From Ralstonia pickettii DTP0602 (GTDB lineage: Bacteria > Pseudomonadota > Gammaproteobacteria > Burkholderiales > Burkholderiaceae): a stretch of 64,000 nucleotides of DNA. The stretch lies in NCBI GenBank assembly GCA_000471925.1, contig CP006667.1, positions 2,852,001-2,916,000 on the forward strand, read 5' to 3'. The position numbers and the translations under genes are program-made. Position 1 is the stretch's first letter. Every line of letters starts with the position of its first letter. This document shows positions 7,005 to 16,792 of this stretch, in pieces. Below the pieces are notes generated by a model, which was given only the letters and a program-made list of their open reading frames with translations, did no database searches and had not been told where the DNA came from.

Positions 7005-7133
7005 CACGGCTCCTTTGTCTGTGTGGACGGAATGGCACGGCAGACGCAGGCACCCATGGGTGGCATGTGCCGGCCCGTGCACCACTCTACCCGACTCGGG
7101 GCCGGAATGCCGTCAGAGCTGGCAGATAGCCTG

Positions 7134-8222
7134 TCAGGCCGCCTTGCCTAGCGCCGCCAGCGGATGGTCTTCCGCGCGCCAGGGGCTGTCGAAGAACGAC
7201 AGCACTTTCTCACGGCCCACGTCGTCCAGGCGCGCATGCTGCCAGCGCGGCTTGTGGTCCTTGTCGATGGCCAGCGCGCGGATGCCCTCGACGCCGTCGC
7301 CCTTGCGGAACACGAGGTGCATCATGTCCAGCTCCATGCGCAGCTCGTCCTCCAGCGACATGCGGCGCGCGCGGCGGATCTGCTCGAGTGTCACGCACAG
7401 CATCAGCGGCGAGCGGCTGCGCAGCATGGCGGCAGTTTGTGCGGCCCAGTCGCCCGGCGCGTCGCTGACCGCGGCCAGGATCTCCTGCATGGTGTTGCCG
7501 GCGAACAAGGCGTCGATCTGCGTCGACAGGCCTGCGAGCGTGCTTTGCGCCGGCACGCAATCAGCGCGGTGCGGCGCCGTGAAGCCCTCGATATGCGCCA
7601 GCACGGCATCGCCGCCGGCGAACTGCTGCGCGCGCATCGAATCGACCAGCTCCGCCAGGCGGTTGCCCGGCAGGTAGGCATCGGCCAGCCCGGCGTAAAG
7701 CGCGTCGGCCGCGCCGATCACGGTGCCGGTCAGCCCCAGGTATTCGCCGATGCGGCCCGGCGTGCGTGCCAGGAACCAGCCCCCGCCCACGTCGGGGAAC
7801 AGGCCGATATTGGTTTCCGGCATCGCCATCTTCGTGCGCTCGGTGACCAGGCGCACCCGCGCGCCTTGCGAGATGCCCATGCCGCCGCCCATCACCACAC
7901 CGTCCATCAGCGCGATATAAGGCTTGGCGTAGCGATGGATCAGGAAGTTGAGCGCGTACTCTTCCACGAAGAACTGGTCGAGCAGCGGATCGCCCTCGTG
8001 CGCGGCCTTGTGGAAATAGCGGATATCGCCGCCGGCACTGAACGCCTTGCCGCCGGCACCGGTCACCACCACCGCCACCACCTCTGGCGCCGCGGCCCAG
8101 TCCTGCAGCGTCTGCGTGATGGCGCGGATCATGTCGAGCGACAGGGCATTGAGCGCCTGGGGGCGGTTCAGCGTCAGGTATCCGATGCCACCGCGGACCT
8201 CTGTCGTGACGAAATCAGTCAT
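7134..8222 (-). CDS. enoyl-CoA hydratase/isomerase family (3-hydroxyisobutyryl-CoA hydrolase type)
   Basis: 362 residues from ATG 8222, preceded by TTGGAGGAG. The crotonase fold starts with GGIGYLTLNRPQALNALSLDMI. The oxyanion-hole region is AFSAGGDIRYF, and GVVMGGGMGISQGARVRLVTERTKMAMPE then NIGLFPDVGGGWFLAR is characteristic of the HIBCH subgroup (Glu in MPETNIGL, Asp in FPDVGG). The length (about 360) also fits HIBCH rather than a 260-residue enoyl-CoA hydratase. Known members hydrolyse 3-hydroxyisobutyryl-CoA in valine breakdown. No valine-pathway neighbours are present, so the substrate is inferred from family only. Confidence 0.87.
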   Translation of the reverse strand: MTDFVTTEVRGGIGYLTLNRPQALNALSLDMIRAITQTLQDWAAAPEVVAVVVTGAGGKAFSAGGDIRYFHKAAHEGDPLLDQFFVEEYALNFLIHRYAKPYIALMDGVVMGGGMGISQGARVRLVTERTKMAMPETNIGLFPDVGGGWFLARTPGRIGEYLGLTGTVIGAADALYAGLADAYLPGNRLAELVDSMRAQQFAGGDAVLAHIEGFTAPHRADCVPAQSTLAGLSTQIDALFAGNTMQEILAAVSDAPGDWAAQTAAMLRSRSPLMLCVTLEQIRRARRMSLEDELRMELDMMHLVFRKGDGVEGIRALAIDKDHKPRWQHARLDDVGREKVLSFFDSPWRAEDHPLAALGKAA

Positions 8223-8336
8223 GTCGTACTCCTCCAATGCAACTGGCGATTTTACGCCAGTCACACCCGCAGGCACACCCGCGTGGGCAGCTTGCGGCGC
8301 ATGCGCAGGGCTGTGCGCGTGCGCCGCCCTGCCGCG

Positions 8337-9905
8337 TCAGGCCAGCCTGAACGTCGCCACCAGCGAAGTCAGACGCTGAGCCTGGTCTTCAAGCGAAGCG
8401 GCCGCGGCAGCGGCCTGCTCGACCAGCGCCGCGTTCTGCTGCGTCATGCTGTCCATTTGCGACACCGCCACATTGACCTGCTCGATGCCGTTGGACTGCT
8501 CGTCCGAGGCTGCGCTGATATCGCCGATGATCGCGCTGACGCGGCGCACCGCGTCGACAATGTCCTGCATCGCACCGCCCGCGTCATCCACCAGCCCGGT
8601 GCCCTCACGCACGTTGGCCACCGAAGCACCGATCAGCGTGCGGATTTCCTTCGACGCGCCGGCGCAACGCTGCGCCAGCTCGCGCACGTCGCCCGCCACC
8701 ACCGCGAAGCCGCGGCCGCGCTCGCCGGCACGCGCGGCTTCCACGGCGGCGTTCAGCGCAAGGATGTTGGTCTGGAAAGCGATCTTCTCGATCACGTCGA
8801 TGATGTCGACGATCTTGCCGGCGCTGGCGTCGATCGCCTGCATGGTATTCACCACGCGCGATACGGCTTCGCTGCCGCGCTCGGCCAGCGCGGTCGCATC
8901 AGTGGCCAGCGCACGCGCTTCGCGCGCGCTGTCGGCGTTCTGGCGCACGGTGCCGGTCAGCTCTTCCATGCTGGAGGCGGTCTCCTCCAGCGATGCGGCC
9001 TGCTGCTCGGTGCGCTGCGACAAATCCGCGTTGCCGCTGGCGATCTGCTTGCTTGCCGAGGCGATCGAATCGGCGCCGCCGCGCACCTCGCCCACCATCG
9101 CCACCAGGCTCTGCTGCATGCGGCCCAGCATGCCAAGCATGCGCGCGGTCTCGTTGCGCGCCGACGCGTCGGCCAGCGCTTCGCCGCCAGACACCGCCGC
9201 GGCGCTCAGGTCGCCACCGGCGATCTTCTCGAAGCGCGCGATCGCGATATCCAGCGGCTGCACCACTGAACGGCGCAGGCGCCATGCCACCACGGTGCTG
9301 AACGCCAGGCCCAGCACCAGCACGCACACCGACAGCGTGAACAGGTTGCGGTAGCGCTGCTGCGACGCCTCGTAGACCAGCTTCGCGCTGGCCACCTGCA
9401 GCTGGTTCAGCTCCGAATTGACGGCAGTGAAGGCAATATCGAGCTTCGGAATGGTTTCGAGCACGGCCTTCATCATGGCCTCGCGGTCGCCCGCATGCAG
9501 CGCGGCAATCATCGGCGCCACGCCCTGGCGGAAAAGGGCATCGCGCTTGGCAGTGACGTCTTCAACCACCTTCGCTTCCTCTGCCGAGCGCGGCAAGGCG
9601 AGATAGGCCTTCCACGCCTTCTCGGATACGCGCGCAAAGCCTTCGGCGGTCGCGGCGCGGGCCCTGGCATCGGTGGGATCGGTGGCCAACGCCGCCTGGT
9701 CGAGCAGCACGCGCACCAGCAGCTGGTTCGAGCGCGCCTCGGCGAGGTTGACCGCGGCCGACAGCTGCTGCTCGTAGATCTGGTGCGTGGCGTCATTGCT
9801 GCGCGACATGCCGAGCCAACCGACCGCGCCGACGATCAGCAGCAACAAGTTGGTGACGATGGTGAGGAACCACAATCTGGCTCCGATGGTAGTGTTCCTG
9901 AACAT
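8337..9905 (-). CDS. methyl-accepting chemotaxis protein
   Basis: 522 residues from ATG 9905, which has GGAG upstream; the frame is open further up but the next ATGs would precede the natural cytoplasmic start MFRNTTIGARLWF. Order: TM1 at about 11-32, a periplasmic four-helix-bundle ligand domain of about 150 residues (Tar/MCP-type helices, ALPRSAEEAKVVEDV), TM2 at about 192-212, a HAMP domain, then the signalling domain. The hairpin tip reads EKIAFQTNILALNAAVEAARAGERGRGFAVVA, the near-invariant CheA/CheW contact. There is no C-terminal NWETF tether. The ligand cannot be predicted. It is divergent from the next gene across a 230-base gap. Confidence 0.93.
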   Translation of the reverse strand: MFRNTTIGARLWFLTIVTNLLLLIVGAVGWLGMSRSNDATHQIYEQQLSAAVNLAEARSNQLLVRVLLDQAALATDPTDARARAATAEGFARVSEKAWKAYLALPRSAEEAKVVEDVTAKRDALFRQGVAPMIAALHAGDREAMMKAVLETIPKLDIAFTAVNSELNQLQVASAKLVYEASQQRYRNLFTLSVCVLVLGLAFSTVVAWRLRRSVVQPLDIAIARFEKIAGGDLSAAAVSGGEALADASARNETARMLGMLGRMQQSLVAMVGEVRGGADSIASASKQIASGNADLSQRTEQQAASLEETASSMEELTGTVRQNADSAREARALATDATALAERGSEAVSRVVNTMQAIDASAGKIVDIIDVIEKIAFQTNILALNAAVEAARAGERGRGFAVVAGDVRELAQRCAGASKEIRTLIGASVANVREGTGLVDDAGGAMQDIVDAVRRVSAIIGDISAASDEQSNGIEQVNVAVSQMDSMTQQNAALVEQAAAAAASLEDQAQRLTSLVATFRLA

Positions 9906-10136
9906 TGAGGCTCCGGAGGGATAAAGGAATCGGGGCATGCGGCGCACCGCTGCCCTGCTCAACTACGGCGCCCCCGACGCGTCCTTTACCCGCTTTGACC
10001 GCCCTCGCATGCGCGACAGAATTGCGTTCCGGTACATCAATCGTCAATGTGCCGAATGGGGCGCGACAGCCCTCCGCGCAGTCCGTTTGGAGTAACCCCT
10101 CGTGGCAATTCCGGCCGGAATGTGCACACTGGCGGC

Positions 10137-11000
10137 ATGAACCCTGAATCGCCCGACCCCGGCCTCGTGCTGCTGGCGTTTGCGCCAGTCTTCCTGCTGA
10201 CCATCGCCGCCGAAGCCCGGTACTGGGCGCGCCGCAACCCGACCGTCTACAGCCTGCGCGACACCGTCTCCAACGCGGCGCTGGCGCTGATGCACCAGGC
10301 CTCGGACGCGTTCTTCCTCTGGCTGATGATCCGCACCGTCTACACTTGGTGCTACCAGCATGGTCTGCGCGCGATGCCGGAAACGCTGGGGTCATTTGCC
10401 TTGCTGCTGTTGCTGCAGGACTTCCTCTACTACTGGTTCCACCGCGCCAGCCATCGGGTGCGCTGGCTGTGGGCTTCGCACGTGACCCACCATTCGTCGG
10501 AAGGGATGAATTTCTCGACGGCGTTCCGGCAGAGCCTGACGTATCCACTGTCAGGCATGTGGCTGTTCTGGATCCCGCTGGCGTGGATCGGATTTACGCC
10601 GGACTGGGTGATCCTGGCCGTGGGCCTGAACCTGGCGTTCCAGTTCTTCGTGCATACGCGGCTGGGGCGGCGCTGGCCGCTGGTGGAGACGATCCTCAAC
10701 ACGCCCTCGGTCCATCGCGTGCATCACGCGAAGAATGCGCAATACATCGACCGCAACTACGCCGGCGTGCTGACCATCTGGGACCGTCTGTTCGGCACCT
10801 TCGTGCCCGAACACGAGGCGCCGGTGTACGGCATCACGCGCCAGGTGCGCACCCACAACCCGCTGGTGCTGACCTTCCATGAATGGCGCGACATGTTCGC
10901 CGATGCCTGGCGCGACCGCGATCTGCGCTACCTGTGGAAGCCGCCCGAATGGCGCAGCCCGCGTGCGCCGGCGCCGCAGGCCATACCGGGAGCGCAATAA
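10137..11000 (+). CDS. sterol desaturase / fatty acid hydroxylase family membrane protein
   Basis: 287 residues from ATG 10137. Four or five membrane segments are visible. The di-iron histidine motifs are present: HRASH (in YYWFHRASHRVRWLW), HVTHHSS and HRVHHAKN, followed by the usual YAGVLTIWDRLFGTFVPE. Members hydroxylate or desaturate lipids using O2 and a diiron centre; bacterial substrates are mostly unknown. It is not closely similar in length or motif spacing to the second member of this superfamily at 62904-63878. A short hairpin at 11106-11120 follows. Confidence 0.9.
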   Translation: MNPESPDPGLVLLAFAPVFLLTIAAEARYWARRNPTVYSLRDTVSNAALALMHQASDAFFLWLMIRTVYTWCYQHGLRAMPETLGSFALLLLLQDFLYYWFHRASHRVRWLWASHVTHHSSEGMNFSTAFRQSLTYPLSGMWLFWIPLAWIGFTPDWVILAVGLNLAFQFFVHTRLGRRWPLVETILNTPSVHRVHHAKNAQYIDRNYAGVLTIWDRLFGTFVPEHEAPVYGITRQVRTHNPLVLTFHEWRDMFADAWRDRDLRYLWKPPEWRSPRAPAPQAIPGAQ

Positions 11001-11045
11001 GAAACATCCCAGGAACACGCGTACAGAGGCCACCTCGCAGGCCCG

Positions 11046-11059
11046 TGGACATATGTCCA
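11046..11059. promoter_or_regulatory. perfect 14-bp palindrome, possible operator
   Basis: TGGACATATGTCCA is a perfect inverted repeat followed by an AT-rich run (AATAAATAAGACCATTAATTT) about 160 bases before the autotransporter start. It could be a repressor or activator site for that gene; no regulator is nearby to match it. Confidence 0.35.
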
Positions 11060-11105
11060 AATAAATAAGACCATTAATTTCTGCACTGAAAATACGAAAT
11101 TGACC

Positions 11106-11128
11106 AGCCGGTCGCCGGCTTTTACTTC
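11106..11128 (+). terminator. short terminator-like hairpin
   Basis: AGCCGG-tcg-CCGGCT followed by TTTTACTT. The stem is only six pairs, so it is a weak candidate for ending the sterol desaturase transcript. Confidence 0.4.
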
Positions 11129-11219
11129 CCTCCGGCGGCCCTGCGGATGCATCGCACTTCTACGGACGTGGCGATGATCGGCAAGTACAAACGAAGCGTC
11201 GGGTGCGGAGGTTGCGACA

Positions 11220-14137
11220 ATGGCGAGCGCATGGTCAAGATTCACCGTAACGACGGGCTCGCTCACGGTCCTGGTGGTGGCGCAGTTGGAGCTCTGCGCC
11301 GCCCACGCGCAGAAGACCATCACTGGTGATGGCAGAACGCAGGTCGACCTGCAGCAGCCCGCTTCTTTCAGCACGTACGCCGTCACCGGCGACCCGACCT
11401 CCACGTTCGTCAATTTTGTGGGGACCGCATCGGTTCCCCTGATCGACGCGGTCACGGATGGCGGCTCAGCCAATGCCTACACGTTGAACAACATTGGCAC
11501 AATCCACACCGCTGGCGCCATGGCAGCCGGGGTCTCATTGAGCTCCGCCGCCACAGGCAGCACGGTGATCAATCACGGCTTCATCGTCGGGGACAGCAGC
11601 AGCGATGGCATTCGGATCCAGGGGCCTGGCGCTGTGGTCCGGAACCAGGGGAACATCCAGGGCGGCACCGACGGCGTGCTGATGGGGCTCGGCGGTACGG
11701 TGACAAACCTGTCTCACGCCGCGATCGGCGCCAGCGCTGGCCACGGCGTCAGCATCGTGAACCAGAGCGGTAGCGTAGCCAATGCCGGTACGATTGCCGG
11801 CAGCCTGATCGGTGTGCTGCTGGATGCCGGCGGCAACGCTGTCAACGGCTCAACGGATGGCGGCACCACAATCACGCCAGGCGCGCGGATCAGCGGTGGT
11901 ACCTATGGGCTGTGGATTGGCGGCAGCGGCGGCACCGTGATCAACCATGCCGGCAGTACGATCGAGGGCAATGGCAATGCCGGGATAGTCATTACCGGCA
12001 CCTCCGGGACGGTAGACAACCGCGGCGCGGTCAACGGCATGGAGGACGGCATACGGCTCCACAACGCCGGCACCGTCATCAACAGCGGCGTGGTTCGTGG
12101 CGCCACGTCGAGCGGCATATTGCTGTCCAACGGCGGACTGGTCAGGAACGATGCGCCCACCAGCGTCGTGCAGGGCAATCTCCATGGCGTGCTGCTGGCC
12201 AATGGCGGCACGGTGGCGCACCTTGGCGGCCGCATCGCGGCGCAGGCCGGCAATGGCATCCAGGCCGGCGGCGGCGCCACCATCGACAGCCACGCCACGA
12301 TTCACGGCACGGAGAACGCCGTGCAATTCATCTCGGGCAACAACACGCTCGCATTGCACGCCGGCTCCGTCACCACCGGCGCGCTGCGCATGGGCTCCGG
12401 CTCCGACCGCGTGACCGTGTTCGCCGGTGCCGACATCAGCGCGGTGCCGTTGTATGAAGGCGGCACCGGCAGCAGTGCGCTAACCTTCGACGGCTACCGC
12501 GGCAGCGTGCCCGGCAGCATCGACCCGTGGTCCGCGGTGACTGCTACCGGTGGCGCGGACGTCGCGCTGACCAGCGGCATACTGTACGAAGCCAGTGTGT
12601 TCCGGATCGATAGCGGCGCCGCGCTGCGCTTCAGTGGCGATGCCGGGACACTGACCGGCGACGTCAGCAACTCAGGCACGCTTAGCTATGCCAATGGCTC
12701 CGGCGCCGGCGCCTATCAGGTGACAGGCACGCTTGCCAATGGCGGGCTGGTGGAACTGGCCTCGGCAACGGGCGGCGCCGGCCAGACGCTGACCACGCGC
12801 AACTACGCCGGCAGCGGCGGCACGCTGAGCCTGAAGACGGTCCTGGCTGCCGACAGCACCGCATTGGACCGGCTCGTCATCGACGGCGGCACGGCAACGG
12901 AATCACCGGCGTGCGCATCGCCAATGCCGGCGGCCAGGGCGCACCGACCACGGCCAACGGTATCCTGGTGATCGATACCGCTAACGGCGGCACCACGGCG
13001 CCCACTGCGTTCGCGCTGGACGGCCGCGCGGTGGCTGGCGCTTACGAGTACCGCCTGTTACGTGGCAGCACTGACGGCAGCAATCCGCAGGCCTGGTACC
13101 TGCGCTCGGCAAAACCGCCGCAGCCGACTCCGCCCTCGCCCTCGCCCCCGCCCCCGAATCCTCCCGCTCCGCCCGAGCCGATGTACCGCCCTGAAATCGC
13201 CGCCTACCTCGCGAACCAACGGCTGGTCCGCCAGGTGTTCGTGCACAGCCTGCACGACCGCCTGGGCGAGCCGCAGTACGTTGAGGGCCAAGGGTTCCGC
13301 CCTGCTCCGGACCGGGCCCGCGCAGGCTGGCTGCGCGCGGCCGGCAAATGGGAAGGCAGCAAGAGCCGCGACGACAATTTCAAGGTCAGCACCGACACCC
13401 TCCTGCTGCAGGGCGGCGCGGAACTGGCACGCTGGAACCTGGCCAGCGACACCGACCGCCTGCACCTGGGTGCTATGGGCAGCTACGCCAACGCCGGCAG
13501 CCATGCCGAGGCCGATGGCAACCCGGCCCGCGCGAAGGGCAGCGTGCAGGGCTGGAGCGTGGGCGCTTATGGCACCTGGTACCAGAACGACGAGAACAAG
13601 CTGGGGGCGTATGTCGATACCTGGCTCCAGTACGGCTGGTTCGACAACAAGGTCGAGAGCGACCAGCTGCCCACTGTCAGATACAACGCCAGCGGCTGGG
13701 TCATTTCCGGCGAGGCAGGCTACGCCATCCCCGCGCGCGATGGCTGGGTGGTCGAGCCGCAGGCGCAGCTCATCTACGTCGACTACCGCGCCGACGACAT
13801 TACCGAAGCCAACGGTACCCGCATCACCGGCGCCGACTCCAGCGGTGCGATCACACGCCTTGGCGCGCGCGTGCATCGCACCTACGTGCGCGACGACGGC
13901 CGCAAGATACAGCCGTACGCAACGATGAACTGGTGGCACACCAGCACCGACAGCAATATCTCGTTCAACAAGTTACCGCTGGGCAGCCTGTATCCGACCA
14001 ACCGCTATGAGCTCAAGCTCGGCGTCAATGCCGATTTCGGCAAGCGCTGGACCGGCTGGGCCAATGTGGGCGGCGCATGGGGCGCGCAGCGCTACTACCA
14101 GTACGCGGTGCGCGCAGGTATGAAGTACGCTTGGTGA
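11220..14137 (+). pseudogene. autotransporter (type Va) with a one-base frameshift
   Basis: ATG 11220 (CGGAGG upstream) gives a signal peptide of about 30 residues ending AAHA. A passenger of short beta-helix repeats follows (GTVINHG, GTVDNRG, GTVINSG, NAGTIAG spacing). At about 12900 the frame breaks: the first frame continues as nonsense to 12971. The homologous reading (ITGVRIANAGGQGAPTTANG) resumes one frame over and runs to 14137. Adding one G at 12899-12901 would restore one 972-residue protein. The second half has a Pro-rich linker (PPQPTPPSPSPPPPNPPAPP), the autotransporter beta-barrel (about 300 residues) and the terminal beta-signal ending YAVRAGMKYAW. Pertactin-like adhesins have this plan. 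As written it makes only a truncated secreted passenger. The break may be real or a sequencing error. Confidence 0.85.
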
Positions 14138-14166
14138 GGCGCGCACCCGCTTGCCGTCCGCCCAAT

Positions 14167-14198
14167 AAAAAAACCGCACCCTGAGGCGCGGTTTTTTT
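14167..14198. terminator. bidirectional terminator between autotransporter and typA
   Basis: AACCGC...GCGGTT flanked by an A-run on the left and seven T on the right; it works for both converging genes. Confidence 0.8.
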
Positions 14199-14213
14199 GC
14201 TGCCTGCCGTGAG

Positions 14214-16034
14214 TTACACGGATTCGCGTGAAGCACGCTTGCGCTCGTGCTCCTTCAGGTGGCGCTTGCGCAGGCGGATGCTCTTGGGCGTGAGCTCGAC
14301 CAGCTCGTCGTCGGCGATGAATTCCACCGCATATTCGAGTGACATCTGGATCGGCGGCACCAGGCGCACGGCTTCGTCGGTACCCGAAGCACGCACGTTG
14401 GTCAGCTGCTTGCCCTTGATCGGATTGACGACCAGGTCGTTGTCGCGGCTGTGGATGCCGATGATCATGCCTTCGTACAGCGCATCGCCCGGCTTGACGA
14501 ACATGCGGCCGCGGTCCTGCAGCTTCCACAGCGCGTAGGCCACGGCGTCGCCGTCGTCCTGCGAGATCAGCACGCCGTTGTGGCGCTCGCCCAGGCCGCC
14601 TTCGCGCACCGGCGCGTAGTCGTCGAAGATATGGCTGATCAGGCCGGTGCCGCGCGTCAGCGTCATGAACTCGCCCTGGAAGCCGATCAGGCCACGGGCC
14701 GGGATGCGGTATTCCAGGCGGGTACGGCCCTTGCCGTCAGAGGCCATATCGAGCAGTTCGCCCTTGCGGCGGCCCAGCTCTTCCATCACGCCGCCCTGGT
14801 GGCCGTCTTCGACGTCCACGGTCAGCAGTTCGTACGGCTCGTTCTTGACGCCGTCAATTTCCTTGAACACCACGCGCGGACGCGACACGGCCAGCTCGTA
14901 GCCTTCGCGGCGCATGTTTTCCAGCAGGATGGTCAAGTGCAGTTCGCCGCGGCCAGACACTTCAAAGATGGTGTCGTCGCCGGTATCGGCCACGCGCAGC
15001 GCCACGTTCGACTTCAGTTCGCGGTCCAGGCGCTCGCGCAGCTGGCGGCTGGTCACGAACTTGCCTTCACGGCCGGCCAGCGGCGAGGTGTTGACGCAGA
15101 AGTTCATGGTCAGCGTCGGCTCATCCACCTTCAGCATCGGCAGCGCGTCCTGGGCGTCCGGCGCACACACGGTGCAGCCGATACCCAGTTCTTCGATGCC
15201 GTTGATCAGCACGATGTCGCCGGCTTCGGCCTCGGACACGATCTCGCGCTCCAGGCCCTGGAACTTCAGCACCTGGTTGATGCGGCCCTTGATCGGGTTG
15301 CCTTCCGGGCCGAACTTGACCACCACGTCCTGCAGCGGACGGGCGCGGCCACGCGAGATGCGGCCTACGCCGATCTTGCCGACGTAGCTGGAGTAGTCCA
15401 GCGAGATGATCTGCAGCTGCAGGGGGCCGTCCCGATCGTCGTCACGCACCGGCACCTTGTCCAGCACGGTCTCGAACAGCGGCTTCATGTCGCCGTCGCG
15501 CACGTCTTCGGTCAGGCCGGCAAAGCCGTTCAGGCCCGAAGCGTAGATCACCGGGAAGTCGAGCTGCTCGTCGGTGGCACCCAGCTTGTCGAACAGGTCG
15601 AAGGTCTGGTTGATCACCCAGTCCGGACGCGCGCCAGGGCGGTCGATCTTGTTGACCACGACGATCGGCTTCAGGCCCAGCGCCAGCGCCTTGCGCGTGA
15701 CGAATCGGGTCTGGGGCATCGGGCCTTCGACCGCGTCGACCAGCAGCAGCACGCCGTCGACCATCGACAGCACGCGCTCCACTTCACCGCCGAAGTCGGC
15801 GTGGCCCGGGGTGTCGACGATATTGATATGGGTGCCGTTGTATTCGACGGCACAGTTCTTCGCGAGAATCGTGATCCCGCGTTCCTTTTCCAGGTCGTTC
15901 GAGTCCATCACCCGCTCAGCGACTTGCTGGTTGTCGCGGAAGGTGCCTGCCTGGCGCAGGAGCTGGTCGACCAGGGTGGTCTTGCCATGATCGACGTGGG
16001 CGATGATGGCGATATTTCGGATGGCGCGGGTCAT
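14214..16034 (-). CDS. typA: ribosome-associated GTPase TypA/BipA
   Basis: 606 residues from ATG 16034 ([20 protein letters not shown]). A translational GTPase that binds the ribosome and affects 50S assembly and growth in the cold or under stress. G1 AHVDHGKTT (about 11-19), the switch region with [11 protein letters not shown]3 [14 protein letters not shown], and G4 [15 protein letters not shown] are seen. Then come the EF-G-like domains II, III and V and the BipA-specific C-terminus ([21 protein letters not shown]). The length equals the family (about 605). It diverges from the marR efflux operon. Confidence 0.96.
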   Translation of the reverse strand: MTRAIRNIAIIAHVDHGKTTLVDQLLRQAGTFRDNQQVAERVMDSNDLEKERGITILAKNCAVEYNGTHINIVDTPGHADFGGEVERVLSMVDGVLLLVDAVEGPMPQTRFVTRKALALGLKPIVVVNKIDRPGARPDWVINQTFDLFDKLGATDEQLDFPVIYASGLNGFAGLTEDVRDGDMKPLFETVLDKVPVRDDDRDGPLQLQIISLDYSSYVGKIGVGRISRGRARPLQDVVVKFGPEGNPIKGRINQVLKFQGLEREIVSEAEAGDIVLINGIEELGIGCTVCAPDAQDALPMLKVDEPTLTMNFCVNTSPLAGREGKFVTSRQLRERLDRELKSNVALRVADTGDDTIFEVSGRGELHLTILLENMRREGYELAVSRPRVVFKEIDGVKNEPYELLTVDVEDGHQGGVMEELGRRKGELLDMASDGKGRTRLEYRIPARGLIGFQGEFMTLTRGTGLISHIFDDYAPVREGGLGERHNGVLISQDDGDAVAYALWKLQDRGRMFVKPGDALYEGMIIGIHSRDNDLVVNPIKGKQLTNVRASGTDEAVRLVPPIQMSLEYAVEFIADDELVELTPKSIRLRKRHLKEHERKRASRESV

Positions 16035-16164
16035 TGCTGCGTCTCGCTTGGAGAATCTGAGGTAACCCAACATTCTAGCATGTTGCGGCGCAAGACGCGT
16101 TGACCGGACCCGCCACTTATGCTGTGTTTATCGTTGCGGAAACTGGAATAACCAATTTCCGTTC

Positions 16165-16193
16165 TTGCTTATCGTTAAACGCAAACATATATT
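16165..16193 (+). promoter_or_regulatory. sigma-70 type promoter of the marR-efflux operon
   Basis: TTGCTT (16165-16170), a 17-base spacer, then TATATT (16188-16193). A transcript from about 16200 fits a start codon at 16222. The -10 lies inside the palindrome described next. Confidence 0.55.
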
Positions 16194-16196
16194 TGC
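16181..16196. promoter_or_regulatory. candidate MarR operator
   Basis: GCAAACATATATTTGC is an inverted repeat (GCAAA-6-TTTGC) covering the predicted -10. A MarR dimer bound here would block its own promoter, the usual arrangement in this family. Inferred from position and symmetry only. Confidence 0.55.
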
Positions 16197-16221
16197 CTCA
16201 GCAAAGATTGCAAAGGCAAAG

Positions 16222-16710
16222 ATGTCACAGGACCTTTCCTCGGATCGGCCAGCCCCGGATACGGGTGGCCCGTTCGATCCCGCCAGATACCAGATGAACG
16301 ACAGCGTCGGCTACCTGATGCAGCGCGCCAAGAACATGCTGGCGCACGCGGTCGAACAGGAAGTCTGCGCACTCGACATCACCCACGCCCAGGCGAGCTG
16401 CCTGATGATGCTCGCCACCGGCCGCGCCTCCACGGTCACCGACCTCGGCCGCGAGCTGAACACAGACATGGGCTCGGTTACGCGCCTGCTCAGCCGCATG
16501 GAAAAGCGCGGCCTAATAGAGCGCCGCCGCCGCGATGCCGACCGGCGCGTGGTGGACCTGTCGCTGACCGCACAAGGCCAGGAGCTGGTCGAGCGCCTGC
16601 CGGCGATCTTCTGCAAGGTACTCGCCCACCACTTCCGCGGCTTTTCCGAGGACGAAGTGCAATTGCTGCGCAGCATGCTGCGCCGGGTCATCGACAACAA
16701 CAGTGGGTAG
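16222..16710 (+). CDS. MarR family transcriptional regulator
   Basis: 162 residues from ATG 16222, chosen because the predicted promoter lies between this and the earlier in-frame ATG at 16165. The winged helix-turn-helix is clear: STVTDLGRELNTDMGSVTRLLSRMEKRGLIERRRRDADRRVVDLSLTAQG (recognition helix, then the DxRxxxLxLT wing). By analogy with EmrR/MprA it probably represses the efflux genes that follow, and is released by toxic lipophilic compounds. It lies 82 bases before the outer membrane component. Confidence 0.92.
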   Translation: MSQDLSSDRPAPDTGGPFDPARYQMNDSVGYLMQRAKNMLAHAVEQEVCALDITHAQASCLMMLATGRASTVTDLGRELNTDMGSVTRLLSRMEKRGLIERRRRDADRRVVDLSLTAQGQELVERLPAIFCKVLAHHFRGFSEDEVQLLRSMLRRVIDNNSG

Positions 16711-16792
16711 TGGATGCGCAAGCCAGACCGCCAGGTCAACCGTACTCCGCATCCACCCGTAAAAAAGCATGGCTCCGCAACGGAGCAACATC

